NCBI GenBank assembly: GCA_003024785.1 | Contig: PUQB01000561.1 | Location: 62,001 to 126,000, forward strand | DNA from: Selaginella tamariscina | Lineage: Eukaryota > Streptophyta > Lycopodiopsida > Selaginellales > Selaginellaceae | Length of the DNA stretch: 64,000 nt | Direction of reading: 5' to 3' | In this document: in pieces, positions 53,841 through 64,000 of the stretch | Position numbering within the stretch: the stretch's first letter is position 1 | Layout: the number at the start of each line of letters is the position of its first letter | The notes under the pieces: generated by a model | Told to the model about the DNA's origin: nothing | Seen by the model: only the letters and a program-made list of their open reading frames with translations | Database searches by the model: none | Made by a program: the position numbers and the translations under genes

Positions 53841-54325
53841 ATTAAATTGAAATTTCAAAAAGACAAGGACGTGTTATTTTGGATTCTTGTGTTCCTATCT
53901 TGGTTTCTTCACGGGATTTTTAGGGTACACGCACACATATAGGGTTTTGGGAATATTTAAGGTGTGTGTGTGTGTTCATGCGATTGGTGTGTATGTATGT
54001 GTGTGTGAGGTTTTAGGGTTTTTCTTTTGCTGTGGATAATGGAAAACAGCAAGTTTTGCGTGTGGGTCACCACTGCATGTTGGGATGGTCAGTCAATTAA
54101 TGTTAAAAGCTTAATTAAGGGCGTTAAGCACGCAATTAACATTGTGGCTATTTTTTTTGTTTGGGTTTTCTTATTTTATTTTATTTTATTTTTAACACAC
54201 ACACAATGTGGGTTTGTGTTTCTTCTTACCTATTGACTCTTTCAGCAAGAAACCTGTGAAGAACATACACAGTAAAAAAAATAAATTCGTGGAGAAGAGC
54301 AGACACATAGACACAATAGCTTTGT

Positions 54326-55193
54326 ATGGAGGATATATCGTTGGATGAGTTTCTTTTCTTGGATTTCGGAGGAATCGATGATGAGAAGAACAACAACATG
54401 CATGCTTTTTCCACAGATTCATGCTCTACAACAGACAATCTCGACATTTTCCCGGTACGTTTTCTCTTGGGTTCATGTTTTCCTTTGTTTTTCGCGATTC
54501 TGATCGGTACCATGTCAATTTCCTCGGTTTCCTGACTTGGGTTGTGCTCGATTTCAGCCGGATTGGTTCAGAGACGCCATGGGAGAGTACAGCACCAAGG
54601 ATGTCTTATTGGGTTCTGCACGGGAGGAGGAAAGCATAATACACCACTACCCAAGTCCGGTGTCCGTTCTGGAGAGCTCGGTTACCTCGGACAGGCCGAC
54701 AATGATCTCAATTTCATCCGTGAACAAGTCGGCTACCCCATCTCGGACGAAAAGAGGTCGAGTTTTAACACCGGTTACCAGCAGTTCGGACTCTGACAAT
54801 GCCTCGGACTCGGACTGTGCGCTTTCCACGGAGTCTGAGGTCGTAACCGAGGACGATGGGTTAAAAGAGCCGGCACCCAAGAGAGTCCGAGTTCCGCCGG
54901 AGGAGATGGGTTTACGGAGGTGTACCCATTGTCAAACACAGAAGACCCCACAATGGAGAGCCGGTCCGATGGGTCCGAAGACTTTATGCAATGCTTGCGG
55001 TGTCCGATATAAGTCGGGTAGGTTACTGCCCGAGTATAGACCGGCTGGGAGTCCGAGCTTCATTTCGGACAAGCACTCGAACTCTCATAGGAAGGTGTTA
55101 GAAATGCGTAGACAGAGAGAGTTATCGACTGTGAAGAAGCCCAAGGAGGAACCAACAGGGGAGATCGTGGAGGACGTTTTGTTACTCGGTTGA
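54326..55193 (+). CDS. GATA-type zinc finger transcription factor (subfamily I-like)
   Basis: Nuclear factor that binds WGATAR sites. Two exons, 54326-54454 and 54558-55193, joined in phase, give 254 residues, typical of the subfamily. The N-terminus is acidic ([20 protein letters not shown]), followed by a serine-rich middle. A single zinc finger near residues 160-185 has the plant form C-X2-C-X18-C-X2-C ([13 protein letters not shown], then [20 protein letters not shown]). A basic stretch follows ([12 protein letters not shown]), a likely nuclear localisation and DNA-contact region. The intron is 103 bases. No frame breaks. The first ATG of the exon matches the conserved acidic start of the family. 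Confidence 0.94.
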
Positions 55194-56462
55194 AGAAATT
55201 CATTCTTTTTTTTTCATTTTTTTTCTTCTTTCCTTTTCATGCATTTTATGAGAGTTTATGCATTGTTTTTATACTAACTAGAGAGGTTTAAGGATATATA
55301 TACAACAGCTGGTTGTCGGGATTTTTGGGGATTTGAGAGAGTGGATTTCCTCTTTTAATTGTTTGACTTATGAAGGCTTTTGATCATTTTGTAGCTTGTA
55401 TCCTACAAGAGAATCCACATTATACCTCATGTATGTGTGTGTATATGTGTGCATATGTGTGTATATATATAGTACGTTCAAGTACACACAATATATATAT
55501 AGCAGTCGTGTTTAAATTTACATATTAATTAGTGTTAATAACTTGTCATAATGTTCAAGTGGGAAAGGCGTGCACCCAGTACGAACGGTACGTTGAGGTT
55601 TTCAAATTTTTGAATTTGAAATTTAAAAAAGATTCCTCAAGGGTTTTGATTCGCTACGTTTTCAAAGTTGTTGAGATATTGGGTGGGTCATGCCTATTGG
55701 CCAGATATTGATCCGTATAAACTTACACTATACGTATTTTATACGGTTAGTCATCCCCATGACGTGGACATTAAGTGCTATATTAGTTACTTTAAATATA
55801 TAGAACCCAGACAAGTGGAAGAGATAGAATGTGGGCCATTATCTAAGTGTTTATGATAGATACTATACACACACATATACACATATAGTTGATCTTTTGA
55901 AATAAAAATATATTAAATTTGCCACATATCAAAATAATATGTATGACACATGGCTTGCCAATTGACCAAGCAATATCTTTACAGTTCATATATATTTTGC
56001 CTGAAAGGGACATACTTAATGATTAATAAGGGAGGTGGCAGACTTTTTTAAGTTGCCCTAATATGTTAAGTTAAATGTACGTGCATGCATGCATGGGTAG
56101 GCACATGGGCCGGCTGTCGTGCTGACCACCACCTTAGTTGAAAATATATATATAATTTATTTATTTTATTAATTTAATTAAAAATCTATATATATATATA
56201 TTAAATTAATGAACTTAGAACAAGAAACAGTTCAATATACATGCTCCGGCACGCCATGCATTGTCTCTGTGTAACTTCCATACACACGGGAACCAGTCTA
56301 GGCAAACTTGGCTGGCTACCGGTTCAACACGCAACCACGCGCATGTGCGTGTGTGTGTGTGGCGTGGAACTTCTATAGGAAAAACCCGCTAATGTTGAAT
56401 GAAATTAAGGTTACATTCGTTGACCATTTTAATAAGTGTTTATTTATATAGTTTTTACAAAG
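55194..56462. other. 3' region of GATA gene and spacer
   Basis: Includes a T-rich 3' untranslated stretch (55200-55420), TG/TA microsatellites near 55432-55500, and plain spacer. No further gene is supported. The region separates the 3' ends of two convergent genes. Confidence 0.6.
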
Positions 56463-57754
56463 TCAAAGTGTTACAATGCAACAATGACTGCATATGTCTT
56501 TGTGCGTAGAAGACATATGCTCCATACTTGTCCATTTACCACTCTCCGTCTCAAATACACTCACAACCTCTAAGAACTCGTTACCATAACCATTACCGTT
56601 ACTACATCCAGCAAGCCCTAATTCATGCTCCGCCACCTTTGCATACCCTCCTATAAAATAAAGTGAGGACTTCCCCACTAGTCCCATAGTTAAGTAGCAC
56701 TGTTTCCACTTCCGTACATCCCACACCCCGTTCTCACACCCACTCACCGGTTGCATTCGTACGGAACCCTCCGCGATCTTCCACACGTTGAGCGTACCGT
56801 CGTACACTTCGACTCGGCCTTTCCACGCACTCAGGCAGTCCCCGGAGCTGTATAATACACCGTTTACTGGTATAATCTGGTTGGGAGGTACATCTAATTG
56901 CCACATAGTGCGTATAATCTCCCATTTGTTCGTATATGGATCGTATACCTCCACGGAGCTTCTGTCTAATACATAGCTGTTGTGCTCGTCCTGGTTACAT
57001 GCAAAGCCTCCTATTGATAAAGATTTTGGTGCCTTGGGTTACTCCAACACACTTGTATCTGTCTATGTGCATGTCGGGCAGTGAAATCCATGTGTTATTG
57101 TAGGGAATGTATGCTTCTGCAGCACGTACTCTCTTGTTCCATGTATCGGTTTCCCCCGGCTACGTATATGAGCCCGTTGTAAGACGTACATGCGAAATCC
57201 ACGCGAGGAGAACACATACTTGCCAAGCGGCTCCATTTCCCTGTGTATACACGTATACACACCATGTACATACAAAACACTGCAATTACCTGTTATAATG
57301 TTGAAAACTTGAACTTCTTTAGAGATACATAGCTCCTCGTCAGTGCTTGCACTGCAGATCCTACCACCGATGACATAGAGGCGTTCCTCGACCGAAACAA
57401 GTGCGAAACCTTTGAGGATCTCCCCACGGTTAACTCCAGGGATGTGGGAGATGTAATGCCACTTGTCTCTCTTTGGGTCGTACGATTGTATCCAGCTTGA
57501 AGTGTTCTTGTGTGTGAATGACACAAAGATCCAAGGCTCCCCAAGTCCATTTGTTTCCGGAGATTGTAGAGTGTTCTGCCCAAGAGAATGCTTTGCCATA
57601 GCCTTGAAACTCTCCTTAATGAAGGGTAATCTTCGCGAGGGACTCTTGCTAGACAGTGCAGTGCGAGATTATCTTTTAATCCAGGGATTATCAGTGAGTC
57701 ATACTGAATTAAATCATTGTTAATTACAGGGGAAATCAAATAGGATGAATGCAT
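56463..57754 (-). CDS. F-box/kelch-repeat protein with three frame breaks
   Basis: Plant F-box/kelch proteins are substrate adaptors of SCF ubiquitin ligases. Exon 1 (57290-57754) starts with the F-box (LIIPGLKDNLALHCLARVPR, then RRVSRLWQSIL) and the first kelch blades (YDPKRDKWHYI, RLYVIGGRICS). Exon 2 (56463-57240) carries more blades: FACTSYNGLIYVAGGNRYME, VEVYDPYTNKWEIIRTMWQL, VEVYDGTLNVWKIAEGSV and SLYFIGGYAKVAEHELG. The intron joins ACA G/GG AAA in phase (TGKWSRLA). Frame shifts are needed at a four-C run (57539-57542), near 57122-57126 and near 57010-57018. All three sit inside conserved kelch or linker sequence. Closest in layout to At1g16250-type proteins. The start at 57754 is the first methionine before the F-box. 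Confidence 0.83.
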
Positions 57755-57948
57755 AGATGAGGTGTATTTATGTGATTATTTTACCTAGTCGATGAAGGGA
57801 CATTGTTCTTCTGCATTGGGAAATCCGTTGGCCTCCAGTTGTATTTTTGTAGTTTTATGCCTTGGAATGTCTCATAGTGCGTGCAAACGACACTTGCACA
57901 TGTGTGTGAATCCACGTCCTCAGCCACATCGGATTTACCAGCTCATTA
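57755..57948. promoter_or_regulatory. Bidirectional intergenic region
   Basis: Only about 195 bases separate the start codons of the divergent F-box/kelch and fibrillin genes, so both leaders and promoters must share this region or overlap. No clear TATA box was identified. Confidence 0.5.
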
Positions 57949-58384
57949 ATGGCTACGTTGTCTTTGAGCAGCTATGGCGCTGTAAGAGGGAGATTGACAG
58001 AATGCAGGGCGTCTGCAAAGGAGAGTTTATTAGCATTAATCACAGACGACCAACGGGGTGTTCGTAGCCAGAGAGATAAGATGAGGAGAGAGAAGATAAT
58101 AAGTGCATTTGATGCTGTAGCAAAAGAACAGACGCAGGCAGTGACTACAGGAAAAGATCTGTCCGGTACCTGGAGAATGATCTGGACCACCGAGAAGGAG
58201 CAGCTGTTCATAATTCAGAAGGCTCCGGTGTTCGGTACTCAGACTGGAGACATTCTTCAGGTGAGATGAATTAAACTATGCTGCAGTGTGTGTGTGAGAG
58301 AGAGAGAGATGTACTGTATATATATTATATACAGTTGCAGTATCATCTTTAATCCAGATGGTGAATAACCAACGAGTTAAGACT

Positions 58385-58467
<83 letters not shown>

Positions 58468-59079
58468 TAGATGTACTGTATATGAGACATTCCACTACAA
58501 AATTAAACAACTGGAGGCCAAGGGTTCCCCAATTGTTGCAGTGTGTGTGTCTATGTGTTATTTATTCTCTCTCTCTCTATACACACACACACACACAACG
58601 CGGACACACATTGTGTTTGCCAGTAAAAGATCGTTTTGACTCGTTTATAGGTGATTGATGTGGATAATCTCACACTTAACAACATTATCACGTTTCCTCC
58701 CTCCGGTGCATTTGTAGTATCATCCTCAATCCAAATAGTGAATAACCAAAGAGTAGACTTCCAGTTAAGACTTGTGCGTGCGTGCGTGCGTGTGTGTGTG
58801 TGTGAGAGAGAGAGAGAGATGTATTGCATATATTATATATGCAGATTCACCGGTGCAGTCCTTAGAGGCGCAAACTGGAGCTTTCCTGTTCCTCCGTATG
58901 GGAAAGGATGGTGAGGGAGGGTTTAGGGTTTAGATTTAATTTCAATTAATTAATGAATTAAATTGTTTGGTTGCAGGTTCGAATCGGTCTACATCGATGA
59001 ACATATACGGTTGGCAAAGGATATACGTGGAGATTACTTGATGAGAGAGCACCATACGAATGGAGCGTGTAAAATGTGA
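57949..59079 (+). CDS. Plastid-lipid-associated protein (fibrillin / PAP family)
   Basis: Fibrillins coat plastoglobules and thylakoid lipids. Exons 57949-58260, 58651-58763, 58845-58910 and 58977-59079 join in phase, about 197 residues. N-terminal MATLSLSSYGAVRGR could be a short plastid transit region. Family parts: SAKESLLALITDDQRGVRSQ, LSGTWRMIWTTEKEQLFIIQ, VIDVDNLTLNNIITFPPSGA, RGANWSFPVPPYGKGWFESV and YIDEHIRLAKDIRGDYLM. The second donor must be CA/GTTAAG, which gives Q-F-T-G in frame. The second ATG-initiated frame upstream (from 57792) stops without the domain and was not used. Intron 1 contains partial copies of exon 2 and intron 2. PDX2 begins about 140 bases downstream on the same strand. 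Resembles the PAP8 branch. Confidence 0.87.
58261..58650. repeat. Fibrillin intron 1 with a duplicated exon 2 end and GT/GA satellites
   Basis: The segment at 58344-58392 (ATCCAGATGGTGAATAACCA, then ACGAGTTAAGACTCATGTGT) copies the 3' end of exon 2 plus the start of intron 2 (58724-58785). (GT)n(GA)n blocks followed by AGATGTACTGTAT occur near 58287-58320 and 58387-58480 and match intron 2 at 58785-58840. Confidence 0.85.
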
Positions 59080-59219
59080 TAATAACAAAAACTAGGTACG
59101 GAAATTTCCGGAACACGAGTTCTGTTTGAGCCATGGCCACAAATTAGAGATGGCGTACGGCGTTAAAACCCTCCCCTGCTTTTAGGTTCAATTTAGGGTT
59201 CTTGTGGAAAGACGGTGCT

Positions 59220-60332
59220 ATGGCGGTAGGAGTTCTTGCCCTCCAGGGCTCCTTCCACGAGCATGTTTTGGGTAAGTCTTTCGATATATAAAAATGCTAC
59301 AGATTGATATTAAAATGTGGGGAATTCAATGTAAAATCTATCGAATTTTGTGATATCCGGTGATACAGATATAAATTCGAATGATCTGCATATGTTTAGT
59401 GTAGTTTGTTGAAAATATATAGTTTTTATGTTTTAATTTTTTTTCAGCATTAAGAAGATTAGGAGTTAATGCGGTGGAGGTTAGGAAGCCTGAGCAGCTA
59501 GAAGGACTTGCTGGTTTGATAATTCCCCGGGGGAGAAAGCACCACAATGGCAAAACTTGCAAATCAATACAACCTCGTGAGTAATACATATATACGTGTG
59601 TATGTGTGTATACATGTTTTTTTTGTACAGTTTCCTGCTTTGAGAGAGTTTACAGCATCTGGAAACCCGTCTGGGGAACATGTGCTGGTCTCATTTTCTT
59701 AGCAGACAGGGCTGTCGGTGAGCAATTTAACTTAAGTCACGTCTTAATTATAGACAGTATATAATAAGAATGAATATATATACGTAATATATATTGCAAA
59801 ATATATAGTGGACAACATTGTGTGTGTGATATTAGTGTATGTTTACAGGACAAAAGATTGGTGGGCAAGAACTTCTGGGTGGACTTGACTGCACTGTACA
59901 TCGGAATTTCTTTGGAAGTCAGGTGCACAGCGAGAGAGAGAGAGAGAGAGAGATACATATGTTTGTGATCATGTACATAAGTGAACAATATGAGCATATG
60001 TATCCTACTCGTATATACACATCGTCTTTGTACAGTAGTATTGCAACACACACACGAGAGAGTATGTATATGTAATGTATATTGTGTTTAACGTGTTCAG
60101 GTGAACAGTTTTGAGACAGAGTTATCAGTTCCTGCATTGGCAGCCAGTGAAGGAGGCCCGCCTATTTGCCGTGCCGTGTTTATACGTGCTCCTGCTGTCG
60201 TTGAATTTGGCAATCTTATTGAAGAGTTAGCAAATTGTGATGTTCCATCCTTCAGTTTATCCGAGGTATACACACACAGATATATATATCATTCATATAC
60301 TGATAATATAGAATATTATATCGTTTATAGTG

Positions 60333-60363
<31 letters not shown>

Positions 60364-60530
60364 CTACAATTTATTATTTTTTAGTACTAAATATCATTGT
60401 TTTTTTACAGGAAAATGGAGCTTATAAACAGAAAGTAGCTGTAGCAATCAGGCAGGGCAATTTTCTAGGCACCGCTTTTCATCCCGAGCTCACGTCCGAT
60501 ACTAGATGGTGTGTGTGTGAGTGTGTGCTA

Positions 60531-60571
<41 letters not shown>

Positions 60572-60741
60572 ATATAATGTAATCACTTACACATTATAAA
60601 TATTTATTAATTATATTAAATAATAATATTATAATTAATTAATGCAGGCACAGCTATTTTGTGAAAATGGTACAAAAATCAGAAGAGGAAATGGCAATAG
60701 TACCAACAAAGATGAACAAGAACATAGTGGTTTCGAGATGA
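59220..60741 (+). CDS. PDX2: PDX2, glutaminase subunit of pyridoxal 5'-phosphate synthase
   Basis: Releases ammonia from glutamine for PDX1 in cytosolic vitamin B6 synthesis. Exons: 59220-59271, 59448-59576, 59631-59717, 59849-59922, 60101-60265, 60411-60508 and 60648-60741; about 232 residues. Family motifs: [14 protein letters not shown], the glycine-rich [10 protein letters not shown] oxyanion region, [17 protein letters not shown] with the catalytic cysteine, and [20 protein letters not shown] with the catalytic His-Pro-Glu. Two opposite one-base breaks occur: an extra base in the CCCCGGGGG run (59525-59533) and a missing base near 59672-59675 (GGAAACCCGTCTGG). Between them the glycine-rich motif is out of frame; after them the frame is restored. 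Everything else is intact, so sequence errors are as likely as decay. Confidence 0.92.
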
Positions 60742-62692
60742 AGGACCTTCCGATATTCGAATCTTCACAACATCTTAGTTTCGAGCAGCAATAATTCGGG
60801 TTTATTATAAGTTATAATAATAATGTTAACAAAACATTCTTTTTTACTAAATATTATATTTTCCATATTATTATTTTTTTATTATTTGCATTTAATATTA
60901 TAATTAAACATATGAGATATTATACTTTTCAGATTATATATAAACTATTGAATTTCAGTAATAAACTCACTCTATTTTATAAGTTAATATTTGATATATT
61001 ATATATATATATATATAATTTAAATTTATATTTGTTTTTAATTAGATCGTAATGTTTTTTTAAGTTTAACCATGCACTTTTAAGCTTAATCTTACTAAAA
61101 TACACCAATATCTATGAAGTTTATAATAGAAACACTTAAATAAAAAATTATAATAAATTTTTTATAATAAGAGAATGGGCTTTTAACATTTTTAACAATT
61201 GACCATATTTTTTACGTTTTAAATTTTTAATATTAAATAAAATATTAATGTATTAATTGATAAGAATTGGTAGTAAACATTTACTAATAGATCTTTAAAA
61301 TGTTAGGGATCCATCATTAAGTATAACATGCATAATTTTGTTTTAAAACATATTTATTTAGTGTAATATTATGTACGTAATACTATTATAATATCTTGAA
61401 TATTTAATACCAATTTTAATCAATTAATACATATTAACAATTAAATTATTTAACGTTGATATGTTTTAATATTAAAAATATTAAAAAGAGTGAGCCTTAT
61501 AAAGCGTTTATATATAGAAGACTGTATTTTAGTATATAATTCATATAAAACACCATAAGATCAAATGTTCACATATATATTTCATATAAAACATAACTAT
61601 GGTAAATTTATTAATTAATTACAATCGTTAACTTTTGTAATTAAAACCATTCGATTTTGATATGAGAGGTTTCGATCGTAACTAGTAATATAACTGGTAT
61701 ATTACTAGTTACGATTATATATGTAAAACGATTATATTTATATACTTGTACTTTTCAGTATATTTATTGATTTATATATCTATATTAACGTTAAAGCACA
61801 TATATTTAGTCCGATATAAATAATATTATTGGAATAAATATATTATTTTATATTAATAAAAGTATTCTATGCTTTTTAATGTCACACATATACAATGTGT
61901 TTGTGTTCATTTTAATGAATGCAATAATAGATACATAATATAGTTGCAAAATATGGTTAATTCATACAGCTTGTGACTTTTTATTAAGTTTATTTTATTT
62001 TTAAATAGAAATGCATTACGTGTTCGCGTCGCTGGTTAAAAAAATTATGAACATAGGCTTGAATATTATTAGAAAATTCAGAATTAAATTTCTCAACAAG
62101 TTTATGATGTGTTTTCCTTTAAAATATATGTAATGTAATAATAATAGAAACGTAGTCCATATAAATTACGTAATTGCTATTTTTTGTTTAAATATAATGT
62201 TATTTTTGAGATAGTGTAAATGTACTTATAATATATTTTTAATTTTATTCATTGCAAAATATATAAAAAAAATTATTTGACAAGTTCCACTACAAGTTAA
62301 GTATACAAGTCACTATAGATTATACGTATACATTGTGCGTGCGTGCGTGTGTGTTGGAATAGATCAATAATCCGTCTTTAAATGAGCTACACGTTTTTCC
62401 AATATTTATCATTATTAATGTAATAAGAAAAGTAAAGAAGTAGTAATATAAAACATAATCAACGTTGTTTCCCATTTAGTTAAATTATATTTCAATTAAA
62501 TTTGATTTTTATCAAAAAACACGTGTTAATTATGAAACCCCGACTCAGATTGAGAAGATACTAATAATAAGGAGAAATGAATTTCGATATTTTGAATAAT
62601 GAATGTTAAAAGTTAATCAAAATAAATATTAACTTGTAAATAAACTTTCTTTTAATTAATTTTTAACTCTTTCTTATTATTTATAATAATAC
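60742..62692. other. AT-rich spacer between PDX2 and the second GST
   Basis: No gene seen. Contains a TA run (about 60998-61016), a short hairpin at 61676-61714 and a GT stretch near 62337-62354. Both flanking genes point their 3' ends here. Confidence 0.6.
61676..61714. repeat. 17-bp perfect inverted repeat with 5-nt loop
   Basis: TCGTAACTAGTAATATA (61676-61692) and its reverse complement (61698-61714) flank ACTGG. It lies in an intergenic AT-rich region downstream of both flanking genes. Confidence 0.85.
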
Positions 62693-63167
62693 TCATAACT
62701 TGGACTTCATTCTGTATTTTGAAGCAGCCTTTCTCAACAACTTATGCACTTCAGTAAAATAAGGTGCAGTTGCCTCTCAACATCACTTAACCATTTACTT
62801 AATTTCTGCCTGGGACCAAGTAAAGCCATCTCTTCTCATCATCCAGGAGCTAATAATTAAATTATATATTTATTTATTTATTTATTTAAAAATAAAATAC
62901 AATTAATTAATAAATATATATTAATTTATATATTTACCTCAAGCTGCATTATTTCGCAAGACAGGCTTAAATCAGCAATGCTTGGTTTTAAGAAACCACC
63001 TAAGAACTTATTGTTTCCTCTTAACCATATTTCTTCAATGTTAACAAGTGCATCTTTGAGAATATTCTCTGCTTCCTCAGCTGCCTTCATGTCTACTGGC
63101 AAACCCCACACTGATGGTTTCAAAACTAGATTCATAACTAGAAATGCTGCAAAAACATATATAAATA

Positions 63168-63221
<54 letters not shown>

Positions 63222-63515
63222 CATGTACGAGTATATGTATATATACCTGCACCACGTCGAAGGTTGCCATGGTGCCAGTCTAGAATGCTGTCTATACGGG
63301 CTCTTCGTGAAGGGTCTGCTGGATACCTGGTAATACATGTATAATTAATTTAATAAGTCATTAGTTAAATAAATAATTATGATTAGTAAATACTTGCCAG
63401 TGATCAGGGACTCCAGGATGAGTAGTAGCAAAGTATCTCAAAATCGCATGACTGCATATAGAAATTGTTGCATACAATTATATGGTGGGTAAGTACGTAT
63501 ACATACATATATTTA

Positions 63516-63557
<42 letters not shown>

Positions 63558-64000
63558 GATATATATATATATCTGTGTGTGTGTGTGTGTATACATGCAG
63601 ACACACACATACCTTTCAAAGAGTTTGTAACCACGATCGTCGATAGCAGGAACTTGAGCCATTGGATTAGTAACTACAATACAAACGAAAGTTGGATATA
63701 TGTGTGTGTGTGTGTGTATACATATAAATATACATCTACACACATACACACACACACACTACCTTTGAATTCAGCAGTCTTTTGTTCGCCTTTATCAATT
63801 CTGACCATATGAATCTCCGCATTTATATTGTTCATGCTGAAAATTCAATAAAATTAATTACAAATATATACAAAATATATATGCAAAATTTTATAAAAAA
63901 TGTACTGAAATTAATTTTTAAATGCATTAAAAACTCACCCACAGAAAATGAGAACAGCTCGTGATGGCTGTGACATGTAATCCACATATAAACGCAGCTT
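62693..64000 (-). CDS. GSTT: Theta-class glutathione S-transferase with SKL end (5' end off window)
   Basis: Exons from the right edge: 63939-64000 (starting inside KLRLYVDYMSQPSRAVLIFC), 63763-63836, 63613-63673, 63398-63451, 63247-63326, 62938-63146 and about 62693-62849. The N-terminal domain shows the SQPSRA catalytic serine region and NPMAQVPAIDDRGYKLFESH, the C-terminal domain RARIDSILDWHHGNLRRGA and FLKPSIADLSLSCEIMQLE. Exons 1 to 6 are in frame. Exon 4 uses a GC donor (CACTG/GCAAGT). The last exon needs two one-base corrections (near 62827 and near 62777) and then ends RMKSKL, a type 1 peroxisomal targeting signal; theta GSTs of other plants also end in peroxisomal signals. Peroxisomal peroxide detoxification is the likely role. 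The initiator methionine lies just beyond base 64000. Confidence 0.87.
63173..63220. repeat. (GT)n microsatellite in GST intron 5
   Basis: A long pure GT run between exon 5 and exon 6 of the second theta GST. Confidence 0.96.
63521..63611. repeat. (CT)n - palindromic TA core - (GT)n(CA)n in GST intron 3
   Basis: A CT run is followed by CAGATATATATATATCTG, a perfect palindrome, then GT and CA runs up to the intron boundary. Confidence 0.92.

Noticed and set aside
57792-58067. Plus-strand open frame starting upstream of fibrillin
   Set aside because: It overlaps the fibrillin exon in another frame and stops without a domain; the frame from 57949 carries the whole PAP domain.
58975-58990. GGTTCGAATC, a tRNA B-box-like motif
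   Set aside because: It is the acceptor and first codons of fibrillin exon 4. No A-box or cloverleaf was found upstream.

Overview
This is a nuclear plant window, most likely from a flowering plant. Every gene is split by many GT-AG introns, the families are plant ones (lipoxygenase, plastid fibrillin, EDS5-type MATE, plant-type GATA factor, theta glutathione transferase), introns and spacers are AT-rich, and retrotransposon and PIF/Harbinger debris lies between genes. The species cannot be named from the sequence. Introns are full of compound GT, CT and TA microsatellites, many starting right at a 5' splice site.

Layout: 1-1448 (-) the 5' part of TFIIB; 2473-6262 (-) a broken PIF/Harbinger transposase; 6511-11204 (-) a decayed Ty3/gypsy element with short LTRs; 12432-14721 (-) a bromodomain protein; 15406-18188 (-) a plastid MATE transporter of the EDS5 type; 18.2-30.3 kb a gene-free block with a reverse transcriptase remnant and four related LTR-like repeats, two of them about 1.7 kb and in opposite orientation; 30311-34008 (+) malonyl-CoA decarboxylase; 34889-40782 (+) lipoxygenase with two minisatellite-filled introns; 43248-45116 (+) and 45305-48147 (-) a convergent pair of copies of a gene I do not recognise, flanked by exon shards of the neighbouring lipoxygenase and glutathione transferase; 49775-51770 (+) a theta-class glutathione transferase; 54326-55193 (+) a GATA factor; 56463-57754 (-) an F-box/kelch protein, divergent from 57949-59079 (+) a plastid fibrillin; 59220-60741 (+) PDX2, the glutaminase of vitamin B6 synthesis; 62693-64000 (-) a second theta GST that ends in a peroxisomal signal and runs off the window.

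The genes do not form one pathway. The strongest leads are the unrecognised repeat-containing protein family present as an inverted pair, the lipoxygenase intron whose minisatellite unit carries a copy of the splice acceptor and first codons of the next exon, a perfect 39-bp hairpin in a TFIIB intron, and GC-AG introns supported by reading phase. Single-base frame breaks occur in many conserved genes (bromodomain protein, decarboxylase, lipoxygenase, both GSTs, kelch protein, PDX2) while TFIIB, MATE and GATA are clean. Residual assembly indels must be separated from true decay before any of these genes is called a pseudogene. Exon limits were read by eye from splice consensus and phase and may be off by a base or two.
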